DNA of 64,000 nucleotides from Geodermatophilus dictyosporus (GCF_900115505.1 NZ_FOWQ01000005.1:186001-250000); one strand, 5' to 3'. Shown: positions 26,572-35,815, counted from the stretch's first letter. The notes: generated by a model from the sequence alone, not told the origin. Numbers and translations: made by a program.

Positions 26572-27912
26572 TCAGCCGGAAGGGGTGAACAGCGCCACGC
26601 ACTCGACGTGGGCGGTCATCGGGAAGGCGTCGAACCCGCGCAGCCCCGCGAGGCGGTAGCCGGCGGCGGCGAACGCGGCGGCGTCGCGGCCGAGCGAGGC
26701 CGGGTCGCAGGCCACGTAGACCACCGCGCGCGCCCGGGTGCCGGCCAGCACGCGGCAGACCGCCGGCCCGGCGCCGGCCCGCGGCGGGTCCAGGACGACG
26801 ACGTCCGGGGTGCCGCCGAGCTCCTCGAGCAGCCCGGTGAGGCCCTCGGCGTCCACCTCGCCCTGCCACACCTCGGCCTGCGGCAGTCGGGCGAGGTTCG
26901 CCTCGGCCGCCGCGCACGCCTCGGCGTCGGCCTCCACGCAGACCACCCGGCCGGTCTCCCCCGCCGCGGGCGCCAGCGCCCCGCCGAAGAGCCCGGCGCC
27001 GGCGTACAGGTCGAGCACGGTGTCCCCGGCGCGCACGCCGGTGGACGCGGACACCGCGTCCACCAGGGCGTCGGCCGCCGACTCGTGCACCTGCCAGAAG
27101 CCGGTGCCCTCGACCTCCCAGTCCCGGCCGCCGGCGCGCCGCCCGGCCCGCCGGGCGGGCTCGGCCGGCACGTCGGCCCCCGGCCGCAGCACCCGTGTCG
27201 ACGTCGGGACACCGCGGCGGTCCAGCCGGGTGGTGGTCACCGCGCCGGCCGAGTCGACGGCGACGTCGACCGCCCCGGCGCCGGGCCAGCGCCGGCCCAG
27301 CACCGCCCGCGCGGCGGACTCCACGGTGATCGGGCAGTCCTCGAGCGGGACGACGTCGTGCGAGCGGTGCCGACGCAGCCCCGGCACGCCGTCGCGGCCG
27401 ACGGCGAAGCGGGCCCGCGACCGCCAGCGCAGCGGCCCGCCGGGCAGCGGCTCGACGGCGAGGTCGCGCACCACCGGGTCGGCGGCGTCCAGCCCGCCCA
27501 GGCGGGTCAGCTGCTCCCGGACGACGCCGGCCTTCAGCCGCAGCTGGCCCTCGTGCGAGACGTGCTGCCAGTCGCAGCCGCCGCAGCGCCCGGGCCCGCT
27601 GTACGGGCAGGGCCGCTCGACCCGGTCGGGCGCGGCCTCGAGCACCTCGACGGCGTCGGCGCGGCAGTAGCCGGGCTGGCGGTCCTCGGTGACCCGGGCG
27701 ACGACCCGCTCCCCCGGCAGGGCGTGCCGGACGAACACCACCCGGCCCTCGGCGCGCGCGACGCAGTGCCCCCCGTGCGCCACCGGCCCGACGGTCACGG
27801 TGAGCTCTCGGCCGACCCAGCCCAGGCCCCGCTCCGGCCGCGTCTGTCGGCCCCGCTGCAGGGGCCTGCCGCGAGCCTGCGAGCGGTGGGGGGCAGCGGG
27901 GTCCTCACCCAT
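26572..27912 (-). CDS. TRAM-domain 23S rRNA m5U/RlmD-type methyltransferase
   Basis: SAM-dependent RNA (uracil-C5) methyltransferase matching Rv2689c. Order: TRAM domain (VGPVAHGGHCVAR), a [4Fe-4S] cysteine cluster (RPCPYSGPGRCGGCDWQ plus LEDC later), the Rossmann SAM site DLYAGAGLFGG, VLDPPRAG and the catalytic Cys in VYVACDPASLGRD. ATG 27912 overlaps the permease stop; starting there, about 20 N-terminal residues are encoded by palindromic element C. GTG 27798 would avoid the element but start inside the first TRAM strand. Confidence 0.9.
   Translation of the reverse strand: MGEDPAAPHRSQARGRPLQRGRQTRPERGLGWVGRELTVTVGPVAHGGHCVARAEGRVVFVRHALPGERVVARVTEDRQPGYCRADAVEVLEAAPDRVERPCPYSGPGRCGGCDWQHVSHEGQLRLKAGVVREQLTRLGGLDAADPVVRDLAVEPLPGGPLRWRSRARFAVGRDGVPGLRRHRSHDVVPLEDCPITVESAARAVLGRRWPGAGAVDVAVDSAGAVTTTRLDRRGVPTSTRVLRPGADVPAEPARRAGRRAGGRDWEVEGTGFWQVHESAADALVDAVSASTGVRAGDTVLDLYAGAGLFGGALAPAAGETGRVVCVEADAEACAAAEANLARLPQAEVWQGEVDAEGLTGLLEELGGTPDVVVLDPPRAGAGPAVCRVLAGTRARAVVYVACDPASLGRDAAAFAAAGYRLAGLRGFDAFPMTAHVECVALFTPSG
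27849..27905 (-). repeat. Stop-proximal palindromic element, copy C
   Basis: Arms GGCCCCGCTGC (27849-27859) and GCAGCGGGGTCC (27893-27904), inner stem CCGC/GCGG type. It directly follows the permease stop and, if ATG 27912 is used, is translated as the start of the methyltransferase. Confidence 0.85.
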
Positions 27913-29938
27913 ACGGCGTGGCCTCGACCTGGTCGTCGGTCAGACCACGGCGCAGGTCACCGGGCATCGGGCCCGGCCGGTCGTCGTCGCCCCGGCCGAC
28001 CGAGCTCTCCAGCTGCCACGGCACCGTGGTGATCATGACGCCGGGCTGGAACTGCAGCCGGGCGCGGAGCCGCAGCGCGCTCTGGTTGTGCAGCACGTTC
28101 TCCCACCAGTGGCCCACCACGTACTGCGGCACGAAGACGATGACCAGCTCCCGCGGGCTGCGCCGGCGGATCCCCTTGACGTAGTCGACGACCGGCCGGG
28201 TGATCTCCCGGAAGGGCGACTCCAGCACGGTCAGCGGCACCGGGATGTCGTAGCGCTCCCAGTCGGCCTGCAGGCCGCGGGTCTCGGCGTCGTCGACGTT
28301 GACCGTCACCGCGGTCAGCACGTCCGGCCGCGTCGCGCGCGCGAAGGCCAGGGCCCGCAGCGTCGGCTTGTGCACCTTGGACACCAGCACGATGGCGTGC
28401 ACCTTGCTGGGCAGCAGCCGCGCGTTGCTGTCCGGGGTGAGCTGCTCAGCGACGTGCGAGTAGTGCCGGTTGATCGCCCGCATGAGCAGGAAGAGCACCG
28501 GCATGACGAGGAGCACCAGGTAGGCGCCGCGGGTGAACTTCGTGACGATGATGATCAGCAGCACGATCGTGGTCAGGCTGCCGCCGACGGCGTTGATCAG
28601 CTGCGACCGGCGGATCCGCGCGCGGCTCCGCGGGTCGGTCTCGGTGGCCAGCTCCCGCCGCCAGTGCCGGACCATCCCCCACTGGCCGATCGAGAAGCTG
28701 GTGAACACCCCGACGATGTACATCTGGATCAGCCGGTTGACGTCGGCGGAGAAGGCGACGATGAGCAGTGCGGCGAACCCGGCGAGCAGCAGGATGCCGT
28801 TGCTGTAGACCAGCTTGTCGCCGCGGGTGTGCAGCTGGCGGGGCAGGAAGCTGTCCTGCGCGAGCACGTTGCCCAGCAGCGGGAAGCCGTTGAACGCCGT
28901 GTTCGCGGCGAGGATGAGGACCAGCGCGGTGGCCGCCTGGATGGCGAAGAAGCCGACCGAGGTGTCCCCGCCGAAGGTCGCCGCGGCGACCTGGGCGATG
29001 ACCGTGCGCTGCGGCTCGGTCTCGCAGGCCGTGAAGCCGACGAGGTCGCAGGGGTGCTCGGCGTACCTGACGTCGGCGAAGAGGGCCAGCGCGGTGACGC
29101 CGGAGAACATCGTCGCGGCGATGCCGCCCATGAGCGCCAGCGTCGTCGCCGCGTTGCGGCTCTTGGGCGGCTTGAACGCCGGGACGCCGTTGGCGATCGC
29201 CTCGACGCCGGTGAGCGCGGTGCACCCGGAGGCGAAGGCGCGCAGCACGAAGAAGACCAGTGCCAGGCCGGTCACCTGCTCGAACCCGGGCTCGGGGGTG
29301 ATCGAGTAGCCGGCGCTCTCGGCGGTGATGTCCTGGCCGAAGAAGTGCCGGACCAGCCCGGTCACGACCATGACCAGGATGCCGGAGATGAACAGGTAGG
29401 TCGGGACGGCGAACGTGCGGCCGGACTCCCGCAGCCCGCGCAGGTTGGCCGCGGCCAGCAGGGCCACCAGCCCCACGGCGATGGCCACCCGGTGCCGGTC
29501 GAGGTCGGGGAAGGCCGAGATGATGTTGTCGGTGCCGGCCGCCACCGACACCGCCACGGTGAGCACGTAGTCGACCAGCAGCGCGCTGGCCACCACCAGC
29601 CCGGCGAACTGCCCGTGGTTCTTGATCGCCACCTCGTAGTCCCCGCCGCCGGAGGGGTAGGCCCGCACCACCTGGCGGTAGGAGAGGACGACGGTCCCCA
29701 GCAGCAGGACGACGGCGATCGCCAGCCAGGGCGCGAGGAAGAGGAACGCCGTGCCGGCCAGCGTGAGGACGATGAGGATCTCCTGCGTGGCGTAGGCCAC
29801 CGAGGAGAGCGGGTCGCTGGCGAAGATCGGCAGCGCCAGGCGCTTGGGCAGCAGCGACTCGCCGGCGCGGTCGCTGCGGACCGGTCGGCCCAGGACGAGC
29901 CGCTTCGGGAGTTGTCCGAGGTCGGACAGGCGTGGCAC
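27905..29938 (-). CDS. KimA-like APC-superfamily permease
   Basis: 677-residue membrane protein with about 12 transmembrane helices in the first 470 residues (FASDPLSSVAYATQEIL, YPSGGGDYEVAIKNHG are diagnostic of this APC branch) and a cytosolic C-terminal domain of about 180 residues containing VHAIVLVSKVHKPTLRAL and LVIVFVPQYVVGHWWEN. This layout resembles KimA/YdaO potassium importers more than amino-acid permeases. GTG 29938 begins VPRLSDLGQLPKRLVLGRP as in Rv2690c relatives. It diverges from two TrkA/RCK genes. Confidence 0.88.
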   Translation of the reverse strand: MPRLSDLGQLPKRLVLGRPVRSDRAGESLLPKRLALPIFASDPLSSVAYATQEILIVLTLAGTAFLFLAPWLAIAVVLLLGTVVLSYRQVVRAYPSGGGDYEVAIKNHGQFAGLVVASALLVDYVLTVAVSVAAGTDNIISAFPDLDRHRVAIAVGLVALLAAANLRGLRESGRTFAVPTYLFISGILVMVVTGLVRHFFGQDITAESAGYSITPEPGFEQVTGLALVFFVLRAFASGCTALTGVEAIANGVPAFKPPKSRNAATTLALMGGIAATMFSGVTALALFADVRYAEHPCDLVGFTACETEPQRTVIAQVAAATFGGDTSVGFFAIQAATALVLILAANTAFNGFPLLGNVLAQDSFLPRQLHTRGDKLVYSNGILLLAGFAALLIVAFSADVNRLIQMYIVGVFTSFSIGQWGMVRHWRRELATETDPRSRARIRRSQLINAVGGSLTTIVLLIIIVTKFTRGAYLVLLVMPVLFLLMRAINRHYSHVAEQLTPDSNARLLPSKVHAIVLVSKVHKPTLRALAFARATRPDVLTAVTVNVDDAETRGLQADWERYDIPVPLTVLESPFREITRPVVDYVKGIRRRSPRELVIVFVPQYVVGHWWENVLHNQSALRLRARLQFQPGVMITTVPWQLESSVGRGDDDRPGPMPGDLRRGLTDDQVEATPYG

Positions 29939-30107
29939 GGCGGCGATGGTACGGACGCCGGGGCCCCCGTCGCCGCCTCCTGCCGGTGGGTCCTCCCCCC
30001 GGGGGTGTGGCGTCCGGCACGCTCCCCGGACCGCCGTCGTGCGGGTGTAGCTTCGCGCCCGGGACGCGGGCCGCAGGCGCCCGTGACGACGACGCGGGGA
30101 GCGGCAC

Positions 30108-30773
30108 GTGCACGTGGTCGTCATGGGCTGCGGCCGTGTGGGCTCGGCCATCGCACGGCGGCTGGAGCAGATCGGCCACAGCGTCGCGGTCATCGACCAG
30201 GACCCCGAGGCCTTCCGCCGGCTGGGGCCGGAGTTCACCGGCCGCCAGGTCACCGGCCTCGGCTTCGACCGGCAGACCCTGCTCGACGCCGGCATCGACT
30301 CCGCCGGCGCCTTCGCCGCCGTCAGCAGCGGCGACAACTCCAACATCATCAGTGCCCGGGTGGCGCGGGAGACCTTCGGCGTCCAGCACGTCGTGGCGCG
30401 GATCTACGACTCCAAGCGCGCCGAGGTCTTCGAGCGGATGGGCATCCCGGCCGTGGCCACCGTGCCGTGGACGGTGAACCGGCTGCTGCGCGAGCTGCTC
30501 TCGGTCAAGGTCAGCGAGATCTGGCGTGAGCCCACCGGCCGGGTGCTGCTGATGCGGGTGACCGTCACCGACGGCTGGGTGGGCCGCAGGCTCGCCGAGC
30601 TCGAGGCCGCCTCCGGTGCCCGGGCGGCCTGGCTGGTCCGCTTCGGCGAGGCCGTCCTGCCCTCGGCCGCCACCGTGCTGCAGGACGGCGACCAGCTCGT
30701 CGTCGCGGCCACCGACGAGATCTCCGACCGGGTGCACGCCACGGTCGAGCACCCCGAGGGAGGGCGGGCCTGA
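30108..30773 (+). CDS. ceoB: TrkA/RCK potassium-uptake regulatory protein
   Basis: 221 residues: RCK_N Rossmann domain (VVVMGCGRVGSAIARRL) binding NAD(H), then an RCK_C domain (about 140-215; GRRLAELEA...LQDGDQLVVAA). It gates potassium transport in response to a nucleotide. GTG 30108 is 5 bases into an RBS-poor leader after GGGGAGCGG. It overlaps the next gene (TGATG) and corresponds to Rv2691. No TrkH/TrkG pore is nearby. Confidence 0.93.
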   Translation: MHVVVMGCGRVGSAIARRLEQIGHSVAVIDQDPEAFRRLGPEFTGRQVTGLGFDRQTLLDAGIDSAGAFAAVSSGDNSNIISARVARETFGVQHVVARIYDSKRAEVFERMGIPAVATVPWTVNRLLRELLSVKVSEIWREPTGRVLLMRVTVTDGWVGRRLAELEAASGARAAWLVRFGEAVLPSAATVLQDGDQLVVAATDEISDRVHATVEHPEGGRA

Positions 30774-31438
30774 TGCGCGTGGCCATCGTCGGCGCCGGCG
30801 CGGTCGGCCGCTCGATCGCCGGGGAGCTGCTCAACAACGGGCACACCGTGATGCTCATCGAGAAGGACGGCCGCAAGGTGCGCACCCGGGCGGTACCCGG
30901 CGCCGAGTGGGTGCAGGCCGACGCCTGCGAGGTGTCCTCCCTCGAGGAGGCCCAGCTGGCCACGTGTGACGTGGTCGTGGCGGCCACCGGCGACGACAAG
31001 GCCAACCTCGTCGTGTCGCTGCTGGCCAAGACCGAGTTCGCGGTCAACCGCGTCGTCGCCCGGGTCAAGGACCCGCGCAACGAGTGGCTCTACACCGAGG
31101 CCTGGGGCGTCGACGTCGCCGTCTCCACCCCGCGGGTGCTCGCCGCGCTGGTCGAGGAGGCGGTGACCGTCGGCGACGTCGTCCGGCTGATGAGCTTCCG
31201 CAAGGGCGCCGCCAACCTGGTGGAGATCACCCTGGCCGAGGACACCCCGTGGGCCGGCCGGCCGCTCGGCGAGGTGCCGCTGCCGCGGGAGACCGTGCTG
31301 ACGGCGCTGCTGCGCGGCGACCGGGTGATCACGCCCTCCCCCGACGAGCCGCTCGAGGTCGGCGACGAGCTGCTGTTCGTCACCCACGCCGACGTCGAGG
31401 AGCAGCTGCAGCAGGTGCTCTCCGCCAGCAGCGTCTGA
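30773..31438 (+). CDS. ceoC: TrkA/RCK potassium-uptake regulatory protein
   Basis: 221-residue second TrkA protein: VAIVGAGAVGRSIAGEL Rossmann motif, NNGHTVMLIEKD acidic end of beta-2, and a C-terminal RCK_C domain ending DELLFVTHADVEEQL. ATG 30773 shares its A with the previous stop, so the two are translated together and may form a hetero-oligomer. Corresponds to Rv2692. Confidence 0.93.
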   Translation: MRVAIVGAGAVGRSIAGELLNNGHTVMLIEKDGRKVRTRAVPGAEWVQADACEVSSLEEAQLATCDVVVAATGDDKANLVVSLLAKTEFAVNRVVARVKDPRNEWLYTEAWGVDVAVSTPRVLAALVEEAVTVGDVVRLMSFRKGAANLVEITLAEDTPWAGRPLGEVPLPRETVLTALLRGDRVITPSPDEPLEVGDELLFVTHADVEEQLQQVLSASSV

Positions 31439-31443
31439 CGGGG

Positions 31444-32343
31444 TCAGTCCGGCGGCGGGGCAGCTCTGTCGGCCTCGTCCCAAGTCCCGCCGTGAGCCTG
31501 CGAGGGGTGGGGAGGACGAGGTCCTGCCACGGTCTCGACCCTGTGCCGGTGCAGCCGGGCGACCACCCAGAGGGTGACCGCCAGCGCGACCGCGGTCACC
31601 GGCAGGCCGAGCACCAGCGAGGCGACGCCGAGCAGGTCCTCCTCGTTGGCCAGGTACAGCGGCGTCTGCACCGCCACCCGCAGCAGGAACGTCAGCGCCC
31701 ACATCACCGTGAGCCAGCCGTAGGCCCGCACCACCCGGGGGTCGTCGCGCCAGTGCCGCTCGGGCTCCGGGTCGACCCGGCGGCCGTCGGGCGCCGTCTC
31801 GGGCGGCGGCCGGTGGTGCAGTCGCGCCCGGGCGGTGTCCACCCGCCGCCGCAGCCCCGGCAGCGAGTGCGCGGCCATCGAGCCCAGGTGGCTCGGTGCC
31901 AGGAACTCGGCGAGGACGCCGACCAGCGGCCAGCGCAGCGGCACCGACCCGAGCAGCACCACGCCGATGACGGCGTTGCGGATGATCCCCGGCACGAAGT
32001 AGTTGCGCGCCTGCCCGGACGCCGCGGCGATGGCCACCGCGACGGCGACGCCGAACAGGCCGCTGAACGCCTGCTGCAGGCTCTCCCGCCGGACCAGCCG
32101 GAACAGCACGACGAGGACGGCGGCGCCCAGCGCGCTGTAGACGCCGGTGCGCAGGTCGCCGATCGCGTTGGCGACGATGAAGGCGATGGTCGGCAGGGAG
32201 GCGTCGACCATCCCCCGCCAGCCGCCGAGCTGGTCGAGGACCAGGTGCCGGTCGAAGGTGAGCGGCCGGTCGTCCTCGGGCTCGTCGTGCGGTGCTGCTC
32301 CCCCCGGGTCGCGCCGGCCGTCGTCGTCGGCCGCCGGGGTCAC
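31444..32343 (-). CDS. DUF3159 membrane protein with repeat-encoded tail
   Basis: 299-residue DUF3159 protein (Rv2693c position). LGGWRGMVDASLPTIAFIVAN near residue 38 and several membrane helices (about 40-150 and 225-280) are typical. The last 28 residues (from VAGPRPPHPSQAHGG) are encoded by palindromic element D: the frame runs through the repeat to a stop at 31444. GTG 32343 overlaps the stop of the upstream OB-fold gene. Function unknown. Confidence 0.87.
   Translation of the reverse strand: MTPAADDDGRRDPGGAAPHDEPEDDRPLTFDRHLVLDQLGGWRGMVDASLPTIAFIVANAIGDLRTGVYSALGAAVLVVLFRLVRRESLQQAFSGLFGVAVAVAIAAASGQARNYFVPGIIRNAVIGVVLLGSVPLRWPLVGVLAEFLAPSHLGSMAAHSLPGLRRRVDTARARLHHRPPPETAPDGRRVDPEPERHWRDDPRVVRAYGWLTVMWALTFLLRVAVQTPLYLANEEDLLGVASLVLGLPVTAVALAVTLWVVARLHRHRVETVAGPRPPHPSQAHGGTWDEADRAAPPPD
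31471..31525 (-). repeat. Stop-proximal palindromic element, copy D
   Basis: Arms GGCCTCGTCC (31471-31480) and GGACGAGGTCC (31514-31524). It is inside the 3' end of the DUF3159 reading frame and between two convergent genes. Confidence 0.8.
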
Positions 32344-32717
32344 CCCGCGCTCAGCTCGTACCAGGGGTTGTAGATGACCTTGCGGCCCTCGAAGTTGCCG
32401 AACCGGCCGCGTGCGGTGAGGGAGCGCCCCGGCTCGATCCCGGGGATGCGCCGCCGGCCGAGCCACACCAGGGTGACCGAGCCGGAGCCGTCGAACAGCT
32501 CGGCCTCGAGGGTCGGCACCGTCTCGCGCGGGGTGTAGACCACCGACTTCAGCCGCCCGGTGACCGTGACCACCTCGCCCTTGCGGCAGGCGCTCACCGG
32601 CTCGCAGCCGGCGCGGTCGGCCTCGGCGCGCAGCGCCTGCGCGTCGATGGTGGAGTCGTCGGCGGTCAGCCGCTGCAGCGTGCGCGAGAGCCAGCCGCCG
32701 GGACGCGTCTGTGTCAC
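32340..32717 (-). CDS. OB-fold nucleic acid-binding protein
   Basis: 125 residues matching the Rv2694c position. An N-terminal helix (SRTLQRLTADDSTIDAQALR) leads into an OB-fold: GEVVTVTGRLKSVVYTPRE, LEAELFDGSGSVTLVWLGRR, RFGNFEGRKVIYNPWYELS. GTG 32717 and its stop overlap both neighbours by GTGA, part of a chain of coupled genes running from dut to DUF3159. Confidence 0.9.
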   Translation of the reverse strand: MTQTRPGGWLSRTLQRLTADDSTIDAQALRAEADRAGCEPVSACRKGEVVTVTGRLKSVVYTPRETVPTLEAELFDGSGSVTLVWLGRRRIPGIEPGRSLTARGRFGNFEGRKVIYNPWYELSAG

Positions 32718-33511
32718 GGCTCCAGCGTAGTGCTGCCGCCGCGGCCGGCGCGGCGCTGCCCGAGCCACTCCCTCGCCGGTGCCCACTGCTCACCCGAGGG
32801 GTCGATCAGCTCCAGGTGACCGCCCGGGACGGGGCGTACCACCACCCGGTCCCCGGCCGCGCCGGCGGCCACGGCGAACCGCTCGGACTGCTCGAGGGGG
32901 ACGACGTCGTCCCCGGTGCCGTGCACGCACAGCACGTCCGCGCCGGTGGGCAGCAGCCGCACCGGGTCGGCACCGGCGTAGCGGTCGGGCACCTCACCGG
33001 GCTCGCCGCCGAGGAACTCCTGGGTCGCCCCGCGGCCGAGCCGCTGCTCGGCGGCGCGGACGAGGTCGAGGACGCCGGCCTGCAGCACCGCCGCGGTCAC
33101 CCGCACCCGCGGGCCGGCGCCGGGGGCGCCGTCGGGCAGCCGGCCGCGCCCGGCGGCCCACGCGGCGAGGTGGCCGCCCGCGGAGTGCCCGACGACGGCG
33201 ACCTCGGTCAGGTCGAGGCGGGCCGCCTCCGGCAGGTCCGGCAGCGCGTCGAACGCGGCGGCGACGTCCTCGAGGGTGGCCGGCCACCCGCCGCCGCTGC
33301 CGACCCGGCGGTACTCCACCGCCACGGCCGCCCAGCCGGCGCCGGCGAGGTCGGCGGCCAGCGGGCGGGCCAGCTCGACCCCGTGCGCGGCACGCCAGAA
33401 GCCGCCGTGCAGCACCACGGCCACGGGCGCGGGTCCGTCGCCGGCGGGCAGGGTCAGCTCGAGGAACTGGTCGGGGTGCCCGCCGTAGGCGGCGGTCACG
33501 GGGGCGCTCAC
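32714..33511 (-). CDS. Alpha/beta hydrolase
   Basis: 265-residue esterase/peptidase-like hydrolase. The oxyanion motif HGGFW, nucleophile GHSAGG, acid region HGTGDDVVP and histidine GGHLELI are all in order, which fits the dienelactone-hydrolase/prolyl-oligopeptidase-like or BD-FAE group. GTGA overlaps at both ends couple it to DUF3710 and the OB-fold gene. Substrate unknown. Confidence 0.88.
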   Translation of the reverse strand: MSAPVTAAYGGHPDQFLELTLPAGDGPAPVAVVLHGGFWRAAHGVELARPLAADLAGAGWAAVAVEYRRVGSGGGWPATLEDVAAAFDALPDLPEAARLDLTEVAVVGHSAGGHLAAWAAGRGRLPDGAPGAGPRVRVTAAVLQAGVLDLVRAAEQRLGRGATQEFLGGEPGEVPDRYAGADPVRLLPTGADVLCVHGTGDDVVPLEQSERFAVAAGAAGDRVVVRPVPGGHLELIDPSGEQWAPAREWLGQRRAGRGGSTTLEP

Positions 33512-34326
33512 CCGGCGGGGTCGGGCGGGGCGGCGTGCCGGCCGGTGGACGGCGGAGCCGCCGTCGGCGGGGTGGACGGCGGAGCCGTCGGCGGGGTGGT
33601 CGGCGGGGCGGTCGGCGGGGCGGCGGCCGGCGGCGGGGCCCCGCCGGGCCGGCCGGCCTGCTGCTGGCGGGCGAGCTGGGCGGCGGCCTGCGGCGGCAGG
33701 GACAGCGGCAGTTGCTCGCGCACCGGCATGGGCTCGGCGCCCCGGACCACGACGACCTTGCGGAACACGTCCTCCAGCACCGCCGCGGCCTCCGGGTTCT
33801 CGGCCGCCGGGCCGCTGATCATCCCGCGGAGGAACCAGCGCGGGCCGTCGACGCCGACGAAGCGGGCGGCGCGGCGGACCGGTCGGGGCGGCGGGCCCCC
33901 GGGCTGGGCCGACGGGGTCACCACGATGCTGCCGGCGAGCTCGGTGCCGAAGGGGCCCTCGACCTCCTGCAGGCGGGCGCCCTGGCCGGAGGCGCCGCGG
34001 GCGAGGTCGGCGCGGACGTCGTCCCAGATACCGGCGGCGCGCGGCGCGGCGAAGGCGGAGACCTGCAGCAGCGAGTCGCCGTAGCGCAGGGTCGCGCCGA
34101 TGACCTTCTGCTGCTGGTTGACGTCGACCCGGAGCTCCGTGCCCGGGACGGCGGGCAGCCGCAGCGAGCCGAGGTCGACGCGCACGGTGCCGTCGTCGGG
34201 GACGTCGGCGGCGTCGTAGGGGCCGGTGGTCTCGTCGACCTCGCGCTCGCGGTGCTGCGGCTCGGGCGGGACACCGCGCTCGCGCAGGCTGCGGTCGATC
34301 CGGTTGCGCCGTCGTCCGAAGGGCAC
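33508..34326 (-). CDS. DUF3710 protein with proline-rich tail
   Basis: 272 residues, Rv2696c position. The folded part (about 35-215) contains VRVDLGSLRLPAVPGTELRV, WDDVRADLARG and RFVGVDGPRWFLRGMISG. The last 50 residues are Pro/Ala/Thr repeats (APPTAPPTTPPTAPPST), a low-complexity tail likely to vary between strains. ATG 34326 is 1 nt after the dut stop. Function unknown. Confidence 0.88.
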   Translation of the reverse strand: MPFGRRRNRIDRSLRERGVPPEPQHREREVDETTGPYDAADVPDDGTVRVDLGSLRLPAVPGTELRVDVNQQQKVIGATLRYGDSLLQVSAFAAPRAAGIWDDVRADLARGASGQGARLQEVEGPFGTELAGSIVVTPSAQPGGPPPRPVRRAARFVGVDGPRWFLRGMISGPAAENPEAAAVLEDVFRKVVVVRGAEPMPVREQLPLSLPPQAAAQLARQQQAGRPGGAPPPAAAPPTAPPTTPPTAPPSTPPTAAPPSTGRHAAPPDPAG

Positions 34327-34327
34327 C

Positions 34328-34783
34328 TCAGGCCTCCTGTCCCGCGCCGGTGGACCCGTGCCCGGCCTCGCCGCGGACGCTCTCCGGCAGTGCCTCGACG
34401 GTCACGAAGCGGGCCCGCACCACCGGCTGCACCACCAGCTGGGCGACCCGGTCGCCACGGCGCAGCGTGACCGGGGTGGTCGGGTCGAGGTTCACCAGGT
34501 TGACCTTGATCTCCCCGCGGTAGCCGGCGTCGATCGTGCCGGGGGCGTTGACCACGCTGACCCCGTGCCGGGCGGCCAGGCCCGAGCGCGGGTGCACGAA
34601 CCCGGCGTAGCCCTCCGGGATGGCCACCGCGACACCGGTCCCCACCAGCGCCCGCTGGAGCGGGGCCAGCTCGACGTCCTCGGTGACGGTCAGGTCGGCG
34701 CCGGCGTCGCCCGGCAGCGCGTACCGCGGGGGCGCCGCCCCCGCCGCGGTGAGCCGGACGGGGACCTCGAGGGGGTCGACCAC
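34328..34783 (-). CDS. dut: Deoxyuridine 5'-triphosphate nucleotidohydrolase
   Basis: 151-residue trimeric dUTPase hydrolysing dUTP to dUMP and PPi. Motifs I-V can be seen: [31 protein letters not shown] and [10 protein letters not shown]. Motif V has His in place of the usual Phe, as in actinobacterial enzymes, and Ala in place of the first Gly. It is the first gene of the coupled minus-strand operon. Corresponds to Rv2697c. Confidence 0.96.
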   Translation of the reverse strand: MVDPLEVPVRLTAAGAAPPRYALPGDAGADLTVTEDVELAPLQRALVGTGVAVAIPEGYAGFVHPRSGLAARHGVSVVNAPGTIDAGYRGEIKVNLVNLDPTTPVTLRRGDRVAQLVVQPVVRARFVTVEALPESVRGEAGHGSTGAGQEA

Positions 34784-34833
34784 GACGGCGACCCTAACGG
34801 CGCCGGCGGCGGTCCGGCCGACCGGCCGCGGGG

Positions 34834-35730
34834 TCAGGCGCCGGCGCGGCGGAGGTCGGCGCGGACCCTGCGGGCGAGGGTCTCGGTGGCCTTGAGGTTG
34901 CCCCGCCCGCCGAGCGCGGCGCCGACCAGCAGCGGTGCCGCCGAGCCGACGTTGCGCACCAGCCGGCGGGACAGCCGGCGCCGCAGCGCCCGGAAGCCCG
35001 CCGTCCCCAGGACCGCGCCGACGCCCTGCTCCGTGGTGCCCTCGACGGCGCGCTGCTGGGTCCAGCTGGACAGGTAGGCCAGCGCCCGCTCGCGGGCGTC
35101 GCCGGGCGCCGGGCGGCCGGCCAGCTCGTGCAGCTCGCCGAGCAGCACCACCTCGACGGCCGCGACGAGCAGCGTCTCGGCGCCGAGCTCCAGCGGCAGG
35201 GCCACCAGCGACGGCGGGGCGAACCAGTGCGCGGCCGACAGGCCGCCGGTGGCCGCGCCGACGGCGGCGGTGAGCCGGGACGCCCGGGTGACGAGGGCGT
35301 CGGCGATCTCGTCGTCGGTGCGCCCGGGGTGGACGGCCCGCAGCCGGGCGGCGTCGCGGATGGGCAGCCGGGGCGCCGCCGCGGCGAGCAGGTCGCCGAG
35401 CACGGTGCCCGGCGACCGGCCGGTCTCGCCGTCGGCGGAGGCCGGCGCGTCGCCCCGCCGGCCGGCCGCGGAGGCGACCGCGCCGAGGACGTCGCGCAGC
35501 GTGCCGGCCGCCGAGCGCGGCTGACGGTCGGGCGCCCCGTCGTCCGGGGCGCTGCCGAGCAGCCCGGCCACCGCGTCGGCGACGGCGCGGGCCGCGCGGC
35601 CCAGGCCGGAGTCGTCGGCCAGCCAGGCCGGCCCGCCCGCCGGGGTCGCCCCCGGGCCGGCGGCCGGCCGCACCGGCCGCGGCGGCGGGACGTCCCGCGG
35701 TGCGACCCTGCGGTCCCCGTGCTCGCTCAT
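34834..35730 (-). CDS. Hypothetical protein, possibly EcsC-like
   Basis: 298 residues with a Pro/Gly-rich N-terminal third and a helical region [20 protein letters not shown], then [20 protein letters not shown], which may be weakly membrane-associated. A distant resemblance to EcsC family proteins is possible but I cannot confirm it. It replaces the DUF3093 gene that follows dut in mycobacteria. Confidence 0.6.
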   Translation of the reverse strand: MSEHGDRRVAPRDVPPPRPVRPAAGPGATPAGGPAWLADDSGLGRAARAVADAVAGLLGSAPDDGAPDRQPRSAAGTLRDVLGAVASAAGRRGDAPASADGETGRSPGTVLGDLLAAAAPRLPIRDAARLRAVHPGRTDDEIADALVTRASRLTAAVGAATGGLSAAHWFAPPSLVALPLELGAETLLVAAVEVVLLGELHELAGRPAPGDARERALAYLSSWTQQRAVEGTTEQGVGAVLGTAGFRALRRRLSRRLVRNVGSAAPLLVGAALGGRGNLKATETLARRVRADLRRAGA

Positions 35731-35759
35731 CCCCTGCCCTCTCGGTGACGTGCTGGAAC

Positions 35760-35815
35760 GGCCCCCTCGCAGGGCCCCGCCGCGAGCGTGCGAGCGGTGG
35801 GGGCGAGGGGGTCCT
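35760..35815 (-). repeat. Stop-proximal palindromic element, copy E
   Basis: Arms GGCCCCCTCGC (35760-35770) and GCGAGGGGGTCC (35803-35814), inner CCGC/GCGG type. It begins 3 nt after the DUF4193 stop. Its distal flank GACGTGCTGGAACGGCC (35747-35763) reappears exactly, reversed, right after the sigA stop. Confidence 0.85.

Noticed and set aside
29939-30107. Possible c-di-AMP (ydaO) riboswitch between the permease and the RCK genes
   Set aside because: I looked for the conserved riboswitch blocks in this 170-bp divergent gap and found none.
33530-33640. GC-rich tandem repeat resembling a CRISPR or minisatellite
   Set aside because: It is the coding region for the Pro/Thr/Ala-rich tail of the DUF3710 protein; no spacers.
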